Below, one piece after another: positions 1 through 13,688 of a stretch of 64,000 nt of DNA. The notes under the pieces are model-generated. The model worked only from the letters and a program-made list of their open reading frames with translations, was not told the origin of the DNA and did not search any database. Positions within the stretch are counted from its first letter, which is position 1, and each line of letters starts with the position of its first letter. A program made the position numbers and the translations under genes. The stretch is from Anagrus nilaparvatae (lineage: Eukaryota; Arthropoda; Insecta; Hymenoptera; Mymaridae): assembly GCA_022575985.1 (NCBI GenBank), contig JAKSXM010000246.1:12232001-12296000 (forward strand). Reading direction: 5' to 3'.

Positions 1-1289
1 CTTATAATCGGAAATGTAAAAAATTAATAATTTAACGCAAGCTCCTGAATTTCGAAAGTATACCCGAGTGTATAGATTTTTAGTTTAAAGTTCTATTTAT
101 TGATTACCGGTAGAACATTCTCACAGAGAAAAATATTTATCCTGAGAATAATTAATCTTTTAATTTGAGCTTAAAACTGATTCTGCAAAGAAGAATCTGT
201 GGGGTGTAAATTGTTTTAACATCAAACATGTTCATTGGATGGGGTATTTAAAAAATTCCGGCTCGGCAGGGGGAGGGGAGTGAAAAATTGACGTTTTTAG
301 GGGGGGGGGGTGAAATGTACTTAGAATATTTTTAATTTAGGGACTTAGAAGTGGGAGTCAAAACTATAACTACTCCCAAAAGAACAAGAACTTAGAATAA
401 TTTAGGTTTATGGACTTAGAATAATTCATATTTCGGGATTTATTGTAATTTCGGTTTTAGGACTTATAATAATTAGGGAGTATACTTTAAAACTGTTATA
501 AGTGAACATGTTCCTTGATCGTTGGTTGTATGAAAACACAAACCAATTATAAGTTTTTATTACATAATTCCTGTATTTTTAGTTCTGAACAATTTTTTAT
601 TATTAACGAATTTCTAAAATGAAATTGAGTTTTTGATGAGAATTATATATTTAATAAACCCCTAAAATTTTACATTTTTCACGTCTCCCCCCCCCCCCCT
701 TCTTTCCAACAAAAAGGTAAATTTGAACTTCAGAGGATAGGTTTTTACCATATTCTATTCTAATTTTGTGATTCTTGGATAGTTTTCTACGATTTCATAA
801 ATAAAAAAAATTGTTAATAAAATTTTTGTCTTTTATTTACTTACGATTTCAAGCACTATGTAACTTGAAATTTCAGGCAGAGCAATCTTGCTGTCTATAG
901 ATAATGTCTCGTGCACTTAAATGTTATAAATTCACATGCTGGTTATATAATAAGCAATAATTTTTAATATAAAATTAATTTTGTTAAAAGCACAAAATGC
1001 ATTTTAATGCAAAACTTCTTTTTTTTTTTGTAATTAATTTTTTATTATTTTATGAATGGTTAATAAAAGAAGTATCAATTTTTTATATTAAGCCCAGCAA
1101 AGTAATATCAAAGAATATATGTTCTTTGGCAATATCTACTTACAGTGCCCGGTTTAGCCTGTATAAAACACAAGAAAACCAAAAATTAAAATATTTGTAA
1201 AAAAAAAATGTTTTTCTTTTGATTAGTATTAAATACCCAAAAATCAAACTTTTATAACACCAAATATTTAAATTGTATTTTAGTTTTAC
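1..1289. other. Non-coding flank; intron of the phosphorylase kinase beta gene
   Basis: The last visible exon of the minus-strand gene ends in a good splice donor (read at 1289-1288), so the transcript continues leftward. I found no convincing further exon in 1-1289; the next conserved segment of the protein was not seen. Apart from the foldback repeat, the stretch is AT-rich and featureless. Confidence 0.55.
231..699. repeat. Foldback-type repeat with G/C tracts at its ends
   Basis: The left arm (about 272-311) reads GTGAAAAATTGACGTTTTTA followed by a G-tract. The right arm (about 658-699) reads CCTAAAATTTTACATTTTTC and ends in a C-tract. The two are imperfect inverted copies about 350 bp apart, with no coding capacity between. 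The segment 231-310 is also clearly related to 59207-59290 (same GGCTCGGCAGG core and following GACGTTTTAGGGG). It is probably a non-autonomous element, lying in the intron or flank downstream of the last visible phosphorylase-kinase exon. The family was not recognised. Confidence 0.45.
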
Positions 1290-3206
1290 CTGAAATGCTG
1301 AATAACGACCAGCTCTTCTAGGTCTATTGTATGAAGGTAAATATCTACGAATAGGGTCTAATTCATTAATGTGGAGTAAACTAGCAGTTAGCAATTGAGC
1401 TATGATAAACATTGATTGATTCCATAAATAAATGGGTGCATCATCTTCTCCACCACTAATCCGTTGACCTCTACCACATTCACTTGGAAGTTTTATTGAA
1501 CTTCCAGGATCACTTTTTTCAGATTCAACACAATTTTCTGGTACATAATAATACATTGGCACAAGGGGATCTAAATTATAAATTTTTAACTATATTTTTC
1601 TTGTGATTATAGATAATTGTAAATGTATATACCTCCATGAGAATCTTTTGATAATCTGGTTTTTAACAAATTTTGATATTCAGTAACTTGATCTGGTAAT
1701 GACTTAAAGACTCCATCAATTATCATAAAAATATAAAATAAAGGCCACTCACATTCAATATTGTCGAATTCCTTAAAAAGCAAGTATTCGTAAAACAGCT
1801 TTGAATGTGTAAAAAACATTAACATTAATGAAAAAATTAATTACTTTAATTTCTCCTGGTTCATAATATCTTCTATTTACATCTTCTATTACGGTCTTAT
1901 AACCATCTCTATTAAATCTTTTGAAACCATAATTTCCCTTTAATCTTCTAACAATATTAGCTTTAGTTTGTTCATATAAAATTTCTTCATGTGTAGAAAA
2001 GGCTGGAAATGATACTGTTGGTAATAAAGCTGCATCTACACTCTAAAAAAATTTAACATTTGAAAAATTTTAACAGAAAAATAATTCTTAATAAACATAC
2101 TTTAGAACTTGACTCTCTGGGAAGCATTGTTTCAAAAATACTTCGATTACGATTGTGAGCATCGATATCAACATAAATTACTGTCCAAGAAGCTCCCTTT
2201 TCACCAAATAAATTGCAACCATTTATAGCTTCAAGAGCACTTTTTGCCATACCGATTGAACTAGCATGAATTTCAGGTGTTCCATCATTATAACGACTAC
2301 CTCTTTCCCACATTCCATAATCTGGAGTTCTATAAGCTCTTTCAACATAATAAACAAGATTTTGAATAAAAGCAACTTCATCCTGGGTGTATATTATTTG
2401 TAAGCCAGATGAAATCATTTGCACTAAGAAAATCAAATATAAGGAGACAACATCAATCTGAAAAATAATAAAATTATGTAATAGAAGAAAAGAAATTTTT
2501 TGTTGAAATAATTACTTGTAGGTGGTAATATTCATCATCTCTTAGTACTTCATTTCCAGTGTCTAAATGAAATTTACAATGTAAAGCAAAACGATTAGAT
2601 TGATTCTTTTTAAATAATTCAACTCTTGCTGACTGTCTCATCCAACATTCTAAGATCCCTCGCATACATTTTATTGCTGATTGACCTAATTCATATGACT
2701 TTCCTCTATCGTCATCAATTCGTCTAAAAATTAAAAAAAAATTTAAATTATATAATTCATTAAATTCATTTTTATTAAATCACCTGTATGCTTGATATAA
2801 ACTCCAAACTGCTGCAGCACAATAAATACTTTCTCTTATACTGCCAATTTTTTTATCAGTTGATATTTGAGGAAACAACCCAGTAATACAACTCTGATAT
2901 TGTAGTATTTGCCTTTTAACTAAAAATTAAAAGCTTATACAAACTTCATTTTTATTTTTTAGAAACAAAATTTACCTATTCCATAATAAATATCAAGTTG
3001 TCTAATGGTATCTTCGTAATCTGATATTTTGAGAAAGTTATCTGCATCAAAGTCAATTACACTGCCATGTCGAAGATTTTTAAATTGAGATGGTGCTCTT
3101 TAAAAACAAAATATTTTTTATTTAAAAAAAATTAGTAATTGAAATCCTAAATAAATTATACATACGTCGCAGCAGAATTAATAGGTAGACTTGAAGTCGT
3201 AGCCAT
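1290..3206 (-). CDS. PHKB: Phosphorylase b kinase regulatory subunit beta, N-terminal part (exons 1-8)
   Basis: Beta regulatory subunit of phosphorylase kinase, the cytosolic enzyme complex that activates glycogen phosphorylase. Coding exons on the minus strand: 3206-3166, 3097-2976, 2919-2784, 2723-2516, 2457-2101, 2042-1845, 1771-1633, 1570-1290. All have GT-AG borders and sum to an open 494 codons. The start MATTSSLP is the first ATG of exon 1. Family hallmarks in order: [120 protein letters not shown] and [10 protein letters not shown], all from the glucoamylase-like domain. The short N-terminus, RRIDDD and the AHNRNR segment favour beta over alpha. The family is usually about 1,100 aa, so the C-terminal half lies beyond the left edge. 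It is divergent from the GM130 gene. Confidence 0.93.
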
Positions 3207-3832
3207 TTTCTGGCAAATTTGTTAAAAAATTGTTTTTAACATAATAATTTGCAAAAAAAATATTATTAGAATTAGAAACTCTATCTAGTTTAGATGAAAT
3301 AATAGTTTCTTTCATTAACACTTATTTTTATGGTTCTTTCAAAGAAACAGCTTTAATATTTTGGATCTATAGATCAATACCTGCTGTGATATAATCAATA
3401 CATTCATATTATAAACATAATTAAAAGTATACATTGGATTAAAATTAAATTGAAATTATTAAATTATTTAAAACTTTTTAACTTAAATTACCATTTTTCA
3501 CTACAATCTTCTCTGATAAAAGAATAAATAAATTAAAAAAAAAATTTTTATTGATAATTTTTTTAAAGAAAAGCTTACCCTTTTTTTGTAATCTCTACAT
3601 TCTTTTATGTTAAAAATGAAAATATAATTTTTAGTTATAAAAAAATTTCCAAAAAATTTATTTGTTTATAAAATATAAATTTTGATTTTTTACAAAACCA
3701 GCTGATATTATTAGAGGTGACATTAATTAAATTCAATATATCACGTGATTAAATCTAGCTACAATTTTATATTGGAGTGTATTAGCAGCCGGATTTTTTA
3801 ATATTTTTTTGCCCATATATTATATGTATACA

Positions 3833-3873
<41 letters not shown>

Positions 3874-4240
3874 CGGTTATTGTTTCTGCAAGTTGATTAC
3901 GTGTATAAATATTATCTTAACTTAACAGTACTCCTAAACATTGGTGAACAATATGGTGTGTTAATAATTTTCTTTTGATTTAGTGTATTTTGATATTTTC
4001 AAAGTAGTGATTTCTTAAAGAACATGTGGTATTAATTTTTAAATATTATAATTAGAACATCAAATCATACTTAAAAAAATGTAAATACATTTTTAAGTGC
4101 AAAATAGTTAAACATAACCTTTAATTTTTACTCTGCTTTTATTTTATGTTGAGAACTCCAAATTATTTTTATGAGAAAAAATGAACAAAATTATTTTTAT
4201 ATAGATAAAATAATTAATTTATTGTATAAACATTATAAAA
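3207..4240. promoter_or_regulatory. Shared upstream region between divergent PHKB and GM130 genes
   Basis: The two start codons are about 1.03 kb apart and point away from each other, so this stretch must hold both promoters and any untranslated 5' exons. It is AT-rich, with an (ATT)n microsatellite at about 3833-3870. No TATA or initiator element could be assigned confidently. Confidence 0.5.
3833..3870. repeat. (ATT)n microsatellite
   Basis: About twelve uninterrupted ATT/TTA units in the intergenic region between the divergent PHKB and GM130 genes. A simple repeat, probably length-polymorphic. Confidence 0.95.
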
Positions 4241-7200
4241 ATGGATAAAGATAAACTTCAAGCTGCCAGAAAAAGGGTATTCAATATTTTATAATATTCT
4301 GTTAAAAGAATGATTGAAATTTTTATCAAACTAACAAATTTTTTATTTAAATTTTTGTTTAGTTGAAAGAGTTTAAACGTAGTAAAAGAGATCAGTTTTC
4401 AATAGCTACTAAGGATACAAAAATGTCACAAATTCAGTCGGATCAGGTAAGATATATTATCTAAAATATTACAATCATTTTCTAATTAAGTCTGATTTTT
4501 AGCCATTAAATAGAAATTCTCCCGATCTATTAAGTGATAATGTAAATGAATTAAGTGTTGTGGAAAACAATATAAGCAAACCAATTGAATCTGTTAATGA
4601 TACAGATTCCCATGACCCAAATAACTTTGTAAATTTAATGTCGGAAAATTTTCACCTTACTCAAAATTTTCAAGAAAATGCTACATACAATGGAAATAGT
4701 AAAGATTTATTATCTGAAAATGTACCAAATGTTTCTGGGATTGTTGAAGCTTTTCACAAGAATCAGTTAGATACCGGAGATCCTTTTATACAAGGTCAAA
4801 AATATTTTGGAGACATTCAAACACAAAATAATGGACCTCCAGTATTTGAAGAAAAAAAAGAACAGCTTAGTTCATTTAATTTTGAAAGAATTACAAGTGA
4901 GAATATAAATGATTCGAAACTTGATGAGCTAAAACGAGAAAATCATTTTTTAAGTTCTTCCTTGGAGTATCAAAAAAATTTAGCAGAAGATTTTCAGAGT
5001 CAAATCAGATTATATGTAAGTTTTTACAAATTATTTGAGAAAAATTAATTAAAATAAAATTTTATTTTCTTACACTTTGTTTAGAGTAATAAAATCAAAG
5101 AATTAGAAGAAACTGTCAAAATGAAGGATGAATTAATGAAAAATAAAATAGAAGAAATTGATCAATTAAAAAATCAAATTCAATTACATATTCAAACTAC
5201 AGAAATTCTTGTAACGGAAAAAACTGAATTAAATTCTAAAATTTTTGATTTAGAACGAATAATAAAACAAAAAACAGGTAAAATTTATTTATAATTAAAT
5301 AATTAGAAAAAAAATTTTACATACTAATTATTTTTCAAGATGAAGTAGCTGATTTGTTTGGAAAATTAAAAATATCAAATAATAGGATAACTGATATTGA
5401 AAAAGAGTTAGCTTCATTTTCTATAAACAAAGAAAATAACAAACAATCTTATGAACAGTTAGAGGAAAAATATAATAATTTGCATATCATGTTTGATAAA
5501 CTTAGGTGAAAATCTACTCTCTTAAATTAATTTCAAGTTTAAATTTATTCTGAATTATTTTTTAAGAAAATTTATTTTATAATTCTAGGAAAGATAAGGA
5601 AGATACAGATCTAGAAAAATCAGAAATTTTACAAAAATTAGAAGTAAAAAATACTGAATTATCTGACTTGCAACAGGAATTGCAAGAAAAAATGGCTCTT
5701 TTATCATTAAGTGAACTTCGAGCTCAACAGGTATGTTCAGTAAAGAAATAAATTTTGATTAAAATTATTTTAAAATTGATATTTAAACCTCAGTTGGCTA
5801 ACGTTTCTTCTGAAAACAATAACTTGGAAAACGAACATCAAAAAAATTTATTACTAGGTGAACAATTATCGCAAATGAAAGAAACTTTAAAACACGTTTC
5901 TTCTGAAAAAGAAGAAGCTAATAAACAGTACCAAAATTATATACAGCAGTTAGATGAAAAAATAGCAAAACTAAATCACGAGGTAAAATTATAAATTACT
6001 CTTAAATTATATAACTGTTATCAATAATTTATATTTATAATTTAAGCTTGAATCGTCAAAAAAAATAATTTCCGATTCAAAAATTAGAGAGAAAAGTTAC
6101 ATCGATAGGCTTTCCGAAATGGAATTATTATTTCAGCGTGAAAAAAATAAGGAAATTAAACCAGTAGAAGATCAATCTGAAAAAATTGACATGCTTACTA
6201 AAAGTATGGATAATTTAGTTTTAGAACAAGAAAATTTACAAATGTTATTAACTGAAAAAGTATGTATAAAGTTAATTTATAAAAACATAGCATTTCTTTA
6301 ATGCATTTATCTAATTTTAGGATAACGTAATAGAAAGTTTGAAAAGAAATTTAAGCGAATTAGAAGAATTAAAGCAGCAGAGTGTTGATGCATTAAAATT
6401 AGCTACTGCGCTACAAGGAGAAAAACTTGGTGCCTCCAGAGCTGTTTCTCAAAATAATGATCTGAAATGTCAATTGGATGAAATGCACGATGCATTTATT
6501 CAATTAGTAAGTTTCAAAATAATTATAAATATAAATATTTTATTTTTAATTTTAATTGATTTAATAATTTTAGAGTAATACTAAACTTGATTTAACTGAA
6601 CAATTACAAGCTGAAAGAGTTATTGGAAGAAAACTTAATGCGCGTCTTAATGAAATTGAAGATCAGGTTAGCGAATTAAAAGAAGAATTAAGAAATAAAG
6701 ATGCTTCTTTGGCTGAGTATGAAAAAGAAAAATTTTATAACGCTCAGATTCAAGATCAAATGCAGCATTATCAAGCTCAATCCCATAATGCAGTTACCTT
6801 GGAAGAAGAACTTAGGAAGTCTTTGGTATACAAAATTTTTATAAAAAATTAAAGTTTGAAAGAAAAAAAAATTGCATTTAATTTCATTCAATTTTTAGAT
6901 ACAAATTGAAATTTTAAAAAACGAAAATGAAAATTTACAGTCAAAAATCAATTCATCACAATTTGTTGAAAGGGAAATAAATGTTTCAAAAGTTTCTTCT
7001 AATGAAACTTCTGAGACATGTGAAGAAAATCTACAAAATAATGATAACAAGAGCTTCCAAATTGATAATAATCTTTCAGATGCATTTCAAAAATTAGAAA
7101 AAAGATTTAAAGAAACAATGGAAAGAGTTGCTGATTTAACGGATGAAAAACAAAGGCTTGAACATCTTGTATTACAATTGCAAGGAGAAACAGAAACAAT

Positions 7201-7733
7201 TGGTAAAAAAATATTACAAAGCGAATTTCCAACTTTTTTTAAATTCGAAAATTATCTAATTTAGGTGAATATATAACCCTTTATCAAAAACAACGTGCTA
7301 TTATACAAGAACGAGCAAAAGAAAGAGAAAGAACGTTTCGTCAAGTTGTAGATCAGCGCAACAATCAATTGGAACAGCTTCATAAATTAAAAAATTTAAT
7401 AATTGAATTTTTAAGGCCATCACAGAATGTTTCTATTCCATCAAAGCCAAGTGCAGCAGGAGATTCAGCTGGTATTTAATAAAATTGAATAATAATTCTC
7501 ATTTGAATTCTCGTTCAAATAAAATTATTTTTCTTTCAGAACTAACTAACAAAACTGCCATGACTTCAGAGAATCTAAATCAAGTAAACGCCGAAGAATA
7601 TAAAAATGTTGAAAACATAGCAAGTCGAATATTTGATATTTTAGCAGATATTAAAGACTGTAACGATACATGCAATTTAGATCCCAGTTTTCATCCATGT
7701 CCATGGTGTTCAGGAAAATTAATTACAGTTTAA
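4241..7733 (+). CDS. GOLGA2: Golgin subfamily A member 2 (GM130)
   Basis: cis-Golgi coiled-coil tether. Thirteen exons: 4241-4276, 4363-4446, 4503-5015, ~5086-5278, 5340-5505, 5589-5730, 5794-5982, 6047-6259, 6321-6506, 6574-6825, 6899-7202, 7265-7471, 7540-7733, about 892 aa. All phases join and all borders are GT-AG (exon 4 limits uncertain by 1 nt). The N-terminus MDKDKLQAARKRLKEFKRSK matches the basic p115-binding start of GM130 proteins. A low-complexity linker (residues ~40-190) is followed by long heptad-rich coiled coil. The C-terminal block containing EHLVLQLQGETETIGEYITL, YQKQRAIIQERAKER and FRQVVDQRN is the most diagnostic GM130 segment. The protein ends HPCPWCSGKLITV, whose hydrophobic C-terminal residues fit a PDZ ligand for GRASP65. 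A polyadenylation-type AATAAAA lies near 7799. It converges with the CEP295-like gene. Confidence 0.88.
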
Positions 7734-8509
7734 GTGTTATATGTACAATTATATTTATTTTAAAAAAATTTGTTATATTAATTAAGCGCCTCGACTACAA
7801 TAAAATGTATATAGAATATAGAGGCTTTAATTTTTTAATTCTAAAATAAATTTAAGCCATATATATTTATATAATTAGAAATCGCTAGAACGAATATTTT
7901 TACTAAAAAAGTGGTACAATTAATTTGTTTATGTAAAAAAAATTATATTTAGGTTTCATTTTTTAATCAAAAGAAAAGCTTTGTACAAATATATTTAATT
8001 ATACAATAAAATTATATATTTTTTTGTTATTGTTCAATTCTAGTTTTTTTTTGTACACAATTCCTTTGTTTTTTTTTTTTTTTTTTTAATTCTGTATAAG
8101 TATTACTAATCACAATAATCAGTAACAATGAGTTTTATCACAAATTATATTACAGATATTTTAAATTATTTAAGAGAATAAAGAAAATTAATATCTACAA
8201 GCAAGAAAAGTTTCAAGAAGATATACAAAATTATGATTATTGGAGATTTATAAAATCTATTAAAAAAATCAAATGAAATTCGATATTTGACTAAAAATTA
8301 GTGAATTTCTAAAACTTTAATCTTATTTACATGATTTGAAATGGATTTTGAGATTGGTAAAAACTTACTTAATAATGTGTTTAAATTTTTATGAAAATAA
8401 TAAATATTAATTTTTTACTTATAAATTAAAAAAAATACGACATTTAAAAGAATTAAATACCCCAATTCCTAATAAAAAATAAATAAAATATAAATATCGA
8501 TAAATTAAA
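7734..8509. other. Convergent intergenic gap (3' ends of GM130 and the CEP295-like gene)
   Basis: A short (0.78 kb) AT-rich stretch between two stop codons facing each other, expected to hold both 3' UTRs. An AATAAAA near 7799 can serve GM130. A T-run lies at about 8069-8087. No other coding signal was seen. Confidence 0.6.
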
Positions 8510-11500
8510 CTAAGTATTTTTAAAATTATTTTTTTTATTATCATCATAATTTAAAAGTGATAAATTAGGAACACTTAAATTTCCATTAACTTTGCTTATT
8601 GCATTAAAATCAGAAGACTTTGATAATGTCGATATCGAACCTTCAGAATTTGAATTAGATCGTCTCATTGGTGTTGAAGTCCTACCTCTAACTAATAATG
8701 ATTTTTCTGTACTTTTATTTGTGAATTTCATTGATATCGAAGAAACATCACTGATATCAGAAAATATAACACTTTCACTTTTCTTTGCAGTTGATAATAA
8801 TCTTCTTGTATTCATTGGAGTTACATCAGAGTTAGAAGATGAACTAAGAGCACTTGCTTCTCGTGTCTTTTTTAAAGTTTGGAGCGCCCAACGTAAACCG
8901 AAACTTTCTAAAGCCAAATCCATTTCATCAGGAGAAGTTGGACATTTGAATAAATTTATATCTGATGATGGAGTTGTTGTAATCTCAGAAACTCCAGAAA
9001 GACCTAAGAAACTTGCAGAGCTTGTTGATGTTAACGCATCATTATTTTTAAAAACATCGCTTTCATTTGAACAAGTGTTTTTTAAGTTATTAATTAAATT
9101 TGATTCATTAACATTTGATACATTAATATTTTCATCAGGAAGAGTTTGTAATCCAGAAGCTTCATAAGATTTAAAATTATAACTTTTTTCATTAATATTT
9201 TGACTTTCATCCAAATGATTTGCTGAAACATCTGGTAAAGTATGTAGCGAATCGGAAGAATTCGACTCCTCGTAAAAATTATTTACTTTTTCGCTTGATT
9301 GATTTGTTGATATTTTTGAAAACTTTAAATTTAAATTTTGAGAATGAGATTTATTTTTTGGAAATAAATTTTTTGAATTCGATTTAAATATTTGCTTTGT
9401 TGTATGCGGAGTTCTTATGCTACTTTGACTTTTGTTTACTGTATCAGGTGTATCAAATTCAACAATTGTAGATAATTCATGAGCAGGTGAAACAATATCT
9501 GGCCTATAAATAATTTTATGTTTTTATTTAAAAGATCAAAAATGTTTTATCAATTTTTCAATTTACCTATATGGACCACTAATTAGACTAACTGGTGGTC
9601 TTGTTCTATTATTCAATGAAACTTTTTGCAAAGGTCGCGGAGTTTTTGGAATACCAGCAAGAAGAGGGACAAAATCTGCATTTTCAACCTTAAAAAAAAT
9701 TTCATTTTTACTCAACATTTTGAATTTAAAAGTAATTAAAAAAATATTATCATACCTTGGAAGAATTTGGATCTTTAGAATTATCTATAAAATTAGCAGC
9801 TGTATTTGAATCTTCACTACCCCCTGAAGCTATCTTACTTGACTTTAAACAAGAAATGTTAGAATCATTAACATTTTCAGGTAAAGATTTATTTAAACTG
9901 TTACTTTGTTCTAATATTTCCTGCGACAATTTTTTAATAACATCATCATTACAATGTGACTGAGAATTTAATGCCTTAATATTTCTCTGTGGATTTTTAA
10001 AACGACTTAATGAAATATTAACTCTTTCGTCATTAATAATTTTAGGTTTTGGTAAATTTGATTTCATAGTTGGTATTTTCTTATTTTCATCATCATTTTT
10101 TGTACTGTCACTTGTAGTATTTTTTGATATATCGCTAAGAGATGGAGACTTTTCTAACTCATTGTACGGTAATGGTCTTTTAGGTGTCATCCCTTCCGCA
10201 GAAATAATTTTTTGAGATTCATATAAAGTTTTCTTTAAATTTGCATGAAGAGTTACAATATTTTTTACTAAATCGTTTACTTCTTCTTTTGAAGACTGAG
10301 GTTGACACATTGAAAAATTTACATCTGATAAATTTAAATAAGTTTAATTATTAATGCTAAGTTTTGCAGAAAGTAAAAAATTAAAAATATTACCTTTTTC
10401 ATTTCGAACTTTTTCAATCAAATTATCTAATGATGCTATTCTCTCGGTATAAAAGTTTTGCAAGACTTCATAATTTTTTAATAATTCTGGAGCAGTTTCT
10501 TGAAGATTTTTTTGAGAATCTTCTATTTTATGGATTAGTTTACAAGTTGGATTTTTACAACTACAAACATTAGTTTTCTGATTATCTTCAATAGAGGAAT
10601 GATTTTTATAATTTTCTTTATTTGGATGAATTTTACAATCGTTATTAGAAAATTTAAGACGTTTATTAATTTTATCAAGATTTTGTTTATTAGATGGCAA
10701 TCTCATTGTCCTTGGCGAAGGTGTTTCTGGTGAAGATACTGGACTAAGTTGATTTCTTTTAACCGAATAATTTTCATTAGTAGAAGAATCAAGCATTTCT
10801 AAAATTGGAGTACTATTATTCCTGGCTCTAATGAATGCACCTGCATTTGCTATTGGTGGACTGGCATAGGTTGTAGAAGCATCAGAGTTATCATTAATTT
10901 TTTTGAAAATTCTTTTTGAAGTTTCAAGTTTATAAATTTTAGAATATAGCTCAGTATCTATGTTTGAAGAACTAGATGAATTAGTTGTACTGGAATTAAT
11001 AGAAACTTGAGTACATTGAGTTTTAAAAGTTTTTTCAATGATATTTTCATTTAACTTTTCAAAAGATTTTGTGCGGCTATAACATTTTTTGGGACTTGAT
11101 TGTCTAGATGATGGCTCGGATTTAGATTTTTTTCCAAGCAAAGTGTTGCTATTATTTGCCTCTTCTATATTTTTTCTGCCAGGAACTAAAATAATTTCTT
11201 TTTTATCAATAACTAATTTTGTAAACATATTTGTCCCATCATTTGTATTGTTTCCAAAAGAAATTTTAACCGGCGTTCTGCTTCTAGTACAATTAGTAAT
11301 TAATGATTTAGATGATGTATTTGAAAGTTCAGATTTAGATTCTCTTTGAACTAACGTTATTTCATTTTTGCTAACATCGATTAAAAGATCAGTTTTATCT
11401 AATGATTCACTACTACTAGATTCATTTTCTGGATTTGATATTTTAACTATTGGCTCTAAAGGATATTTGTTTTTATTTTCTGAAGACTCTCCATTTGATA

Positions 11501-13688
11501 ACTCTACCTGTATTTCTTTATCTTGCATTTGAGAATTTTTCTTAGCACGTGCTCTAGATAATTTTGTATCAGGAATAGTTTTCTGAAATTTTTTATTAAC
11601 TTTATATTTTTTTGGTTTATTTTGTATATTTTCATCACAGCTTGACATATTAATAACTTGAATTTCTGGTGAAGTTTTTTCTTTGTCGTTTTTACATTCT
11701 TTGCTATTATTACTTTGAGTCGATTGTTCAAATAAAGGTTTCACAGAAGCATTAAAAATAGTATCAGGTAAAGAAGCTCCATATTCTGTTAATAAACTTT
11801 TTTTTAAATTTTCAAGTTTCAATAATAGCTTAACTATTTCTGTGTCAGGAATTTGATTGGAAGTACTTGGTTTATTTATAAGATTTGGTTGTGTCCACTG
11901 TGCAGAAGTTGATGCACCTTGATTGACATTATTATCTGATGGAGTTGTTATTACTCTTTCTATTGGACTATCATTACTAGATAAATTTTTTGAAGATCTT
12001 AATATATTTTCAACTTCCCTATCCATCCTTATTTGACGATTTTCAATATTTTCATTATTACGATTAGGCAAATGTAACTTTTCTTCCTGCAACAATTATT
12101 AATTATTTTACAAAGATTTACTTTTAAAAAAACATATTTTTTATATATTTGCATTACTCACAGCACAATTCCCAATTAAGTTGGCTTCTAATCTTTTTTC
12201 TTTTTGTGTAAGATTGTCGAGTTGTTTTATTAAAGCTTGATAGTCTCTTCTTTTTTTTTCTGTTTTGCATGCATTATCAGTTCTTTCTAACATTCGCTTT
12301 CTTTGAGTATTTAATAATTTTGTTTCTTCATTTTCTAAGTCAGTTATTCGATCGGCTACTTCGGCTGCATTTGGCTGCAAAAATAAAACCATAAATATCG
12401 TATTCACAGAAAATTATACATTTATATTTACCCTGTTTTTTAAATTTAACTTTTCAACCAAACCAGTTGGTCTTTCATATGTATTTCTATGACGATAATC
12501 ATGATCGTATAACTTTATCCTATTAGAAATTGGCGAAGCCTTTTGAGAGCAAGATTTACTTTCCACAGGGGTTTTAGAACAAGTGTCAGAAAAATAAGAA
12601 GAATCATCACTAATAGAGGATGAAGAATTACTTCTGCCTAAATCAGTGGATGTATCTTGCCTGTAGTCATCTGGGTTATATCTGAATAAATTTACATTAT
12701 TGTGAAACTATTTTAAAAAAGAAATTGACTAATAAAAAACTTTACTAACTTTAATATTTTCTCCATGTCTTTTGATAAACTAGAAGTAGGAATTTCTGTA
12801 CGAGGCTCATTAGTGCAGTATTGGTGTTCTGATTTCTTACATAATTCTGTTTCTGAAACTGAATCCGAGCAAATATCATTTTTATCTATCATTACTGAAA
12901 CATGTTTTGGTAACCTCGATTTTTTTTTTGTTTTTTTACTAAGAGATTTTTTTCTTAATAATGACTTGGGAGTTGAATTAATAGAATAATTTTCATCGGT
13001 TGATAAATTTAATGTTTCAATTTTATCAGGAATTGATTTATTTCGAGCTAATTGTGCAACCATTGAAGATCGTGCATTTTCAGTTTCTCGAACTTTATTT
13101 AAACGGTCAAAATGTTTATTACGTTCATCAATAATCTATAGACAATGAATAAAATAGAATTTAATTATCCAATGATTAAATTCATAAGATTAAAAACTTA
13201 CATTAGCAGATTCTCTTAGTTTTTTGGCAGCATCAAAGGCTCTCTCTCTAGCAGCAACTTCGTTTATTCTATCTTCTAATTTTTTTATTGCTTCTGGATC
13301 AGGTTGATTAGCAGCATTTACATGAGCGTATCCAATATTGTCAATATCTTGATATCTTTTATTAATTTCCATTAATTTTCTTTCATGAGCTTTTCTCATT
13401 TCAGTATCTCCATTTTTTTCAAGATTATTTAATTGCTCCAGTTGAGCTTTTCTAACTCTTTCCAAAACTCTTTTTGATATTGCTTTTGATTGTTCTTGCA
13501 CCTTAATTTAAAAATATATAAATATTTAACACATAAAAATAAAAAAACTAATTAAATTTTACCTGTTCCCGGCGTAACCTCTTTAATCGTTCACGTTCAC
13601 ATTTTTTAATACGATCTAAATCAGATAATTCCATATTTCCACGTCTAACATTAATTGGATTTCCACTAATTGTAACATTTATAGACAT
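8510..13688 (-). CDS. CEP295/Ana1-like centriolar protein
   Basis: Probably the insect counterpart of CEP295 (Drosophila Ana1), a centriole-to-centrosome conversion protein. Minus-strand exons: 13688-13563, 13501-13202, 13135-12750, 12681-12432, 12374-12162, 12086-10394, 10324-9756, 9688-9567, 9503-8510. Phases join across all eight GT-AG introns, giving 1,550 aa and a TAG stop at 8512-8510. The N-terminal ~150 residues are the recognisable part: RRLRREQVQEQSKAISKRV, a Lys/Glu-rich helix, then GYAHVNAANQPDPEAIKKL with RAFDAAKKLRE and the ETENARSSMVAQL stretch. These follow the CEP295 N-terminal pattern (VREQ, then aspartate-proline-x-A before an AAxR helix). Further regions: coiled coil near NAAEVADRITDLENEE, then a long Ser/Asn/Lys-rich, largely disordered middle from one 1.7-kb exon, and a Ser/Thr-rich tail. 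The length is in the Ana1 range. Assignment rests on the N-terminus only; another coiled-coil centrosomal protein is possible. Confidence 0.62.

Noticed and set aside
8592..9167. 191-codon plus-strand open frame
   Set aside because: It is antisense to the last exon of the CEP295-like gene, which is spliced in phase and has coding-type composition; the plus frame is a shadow.
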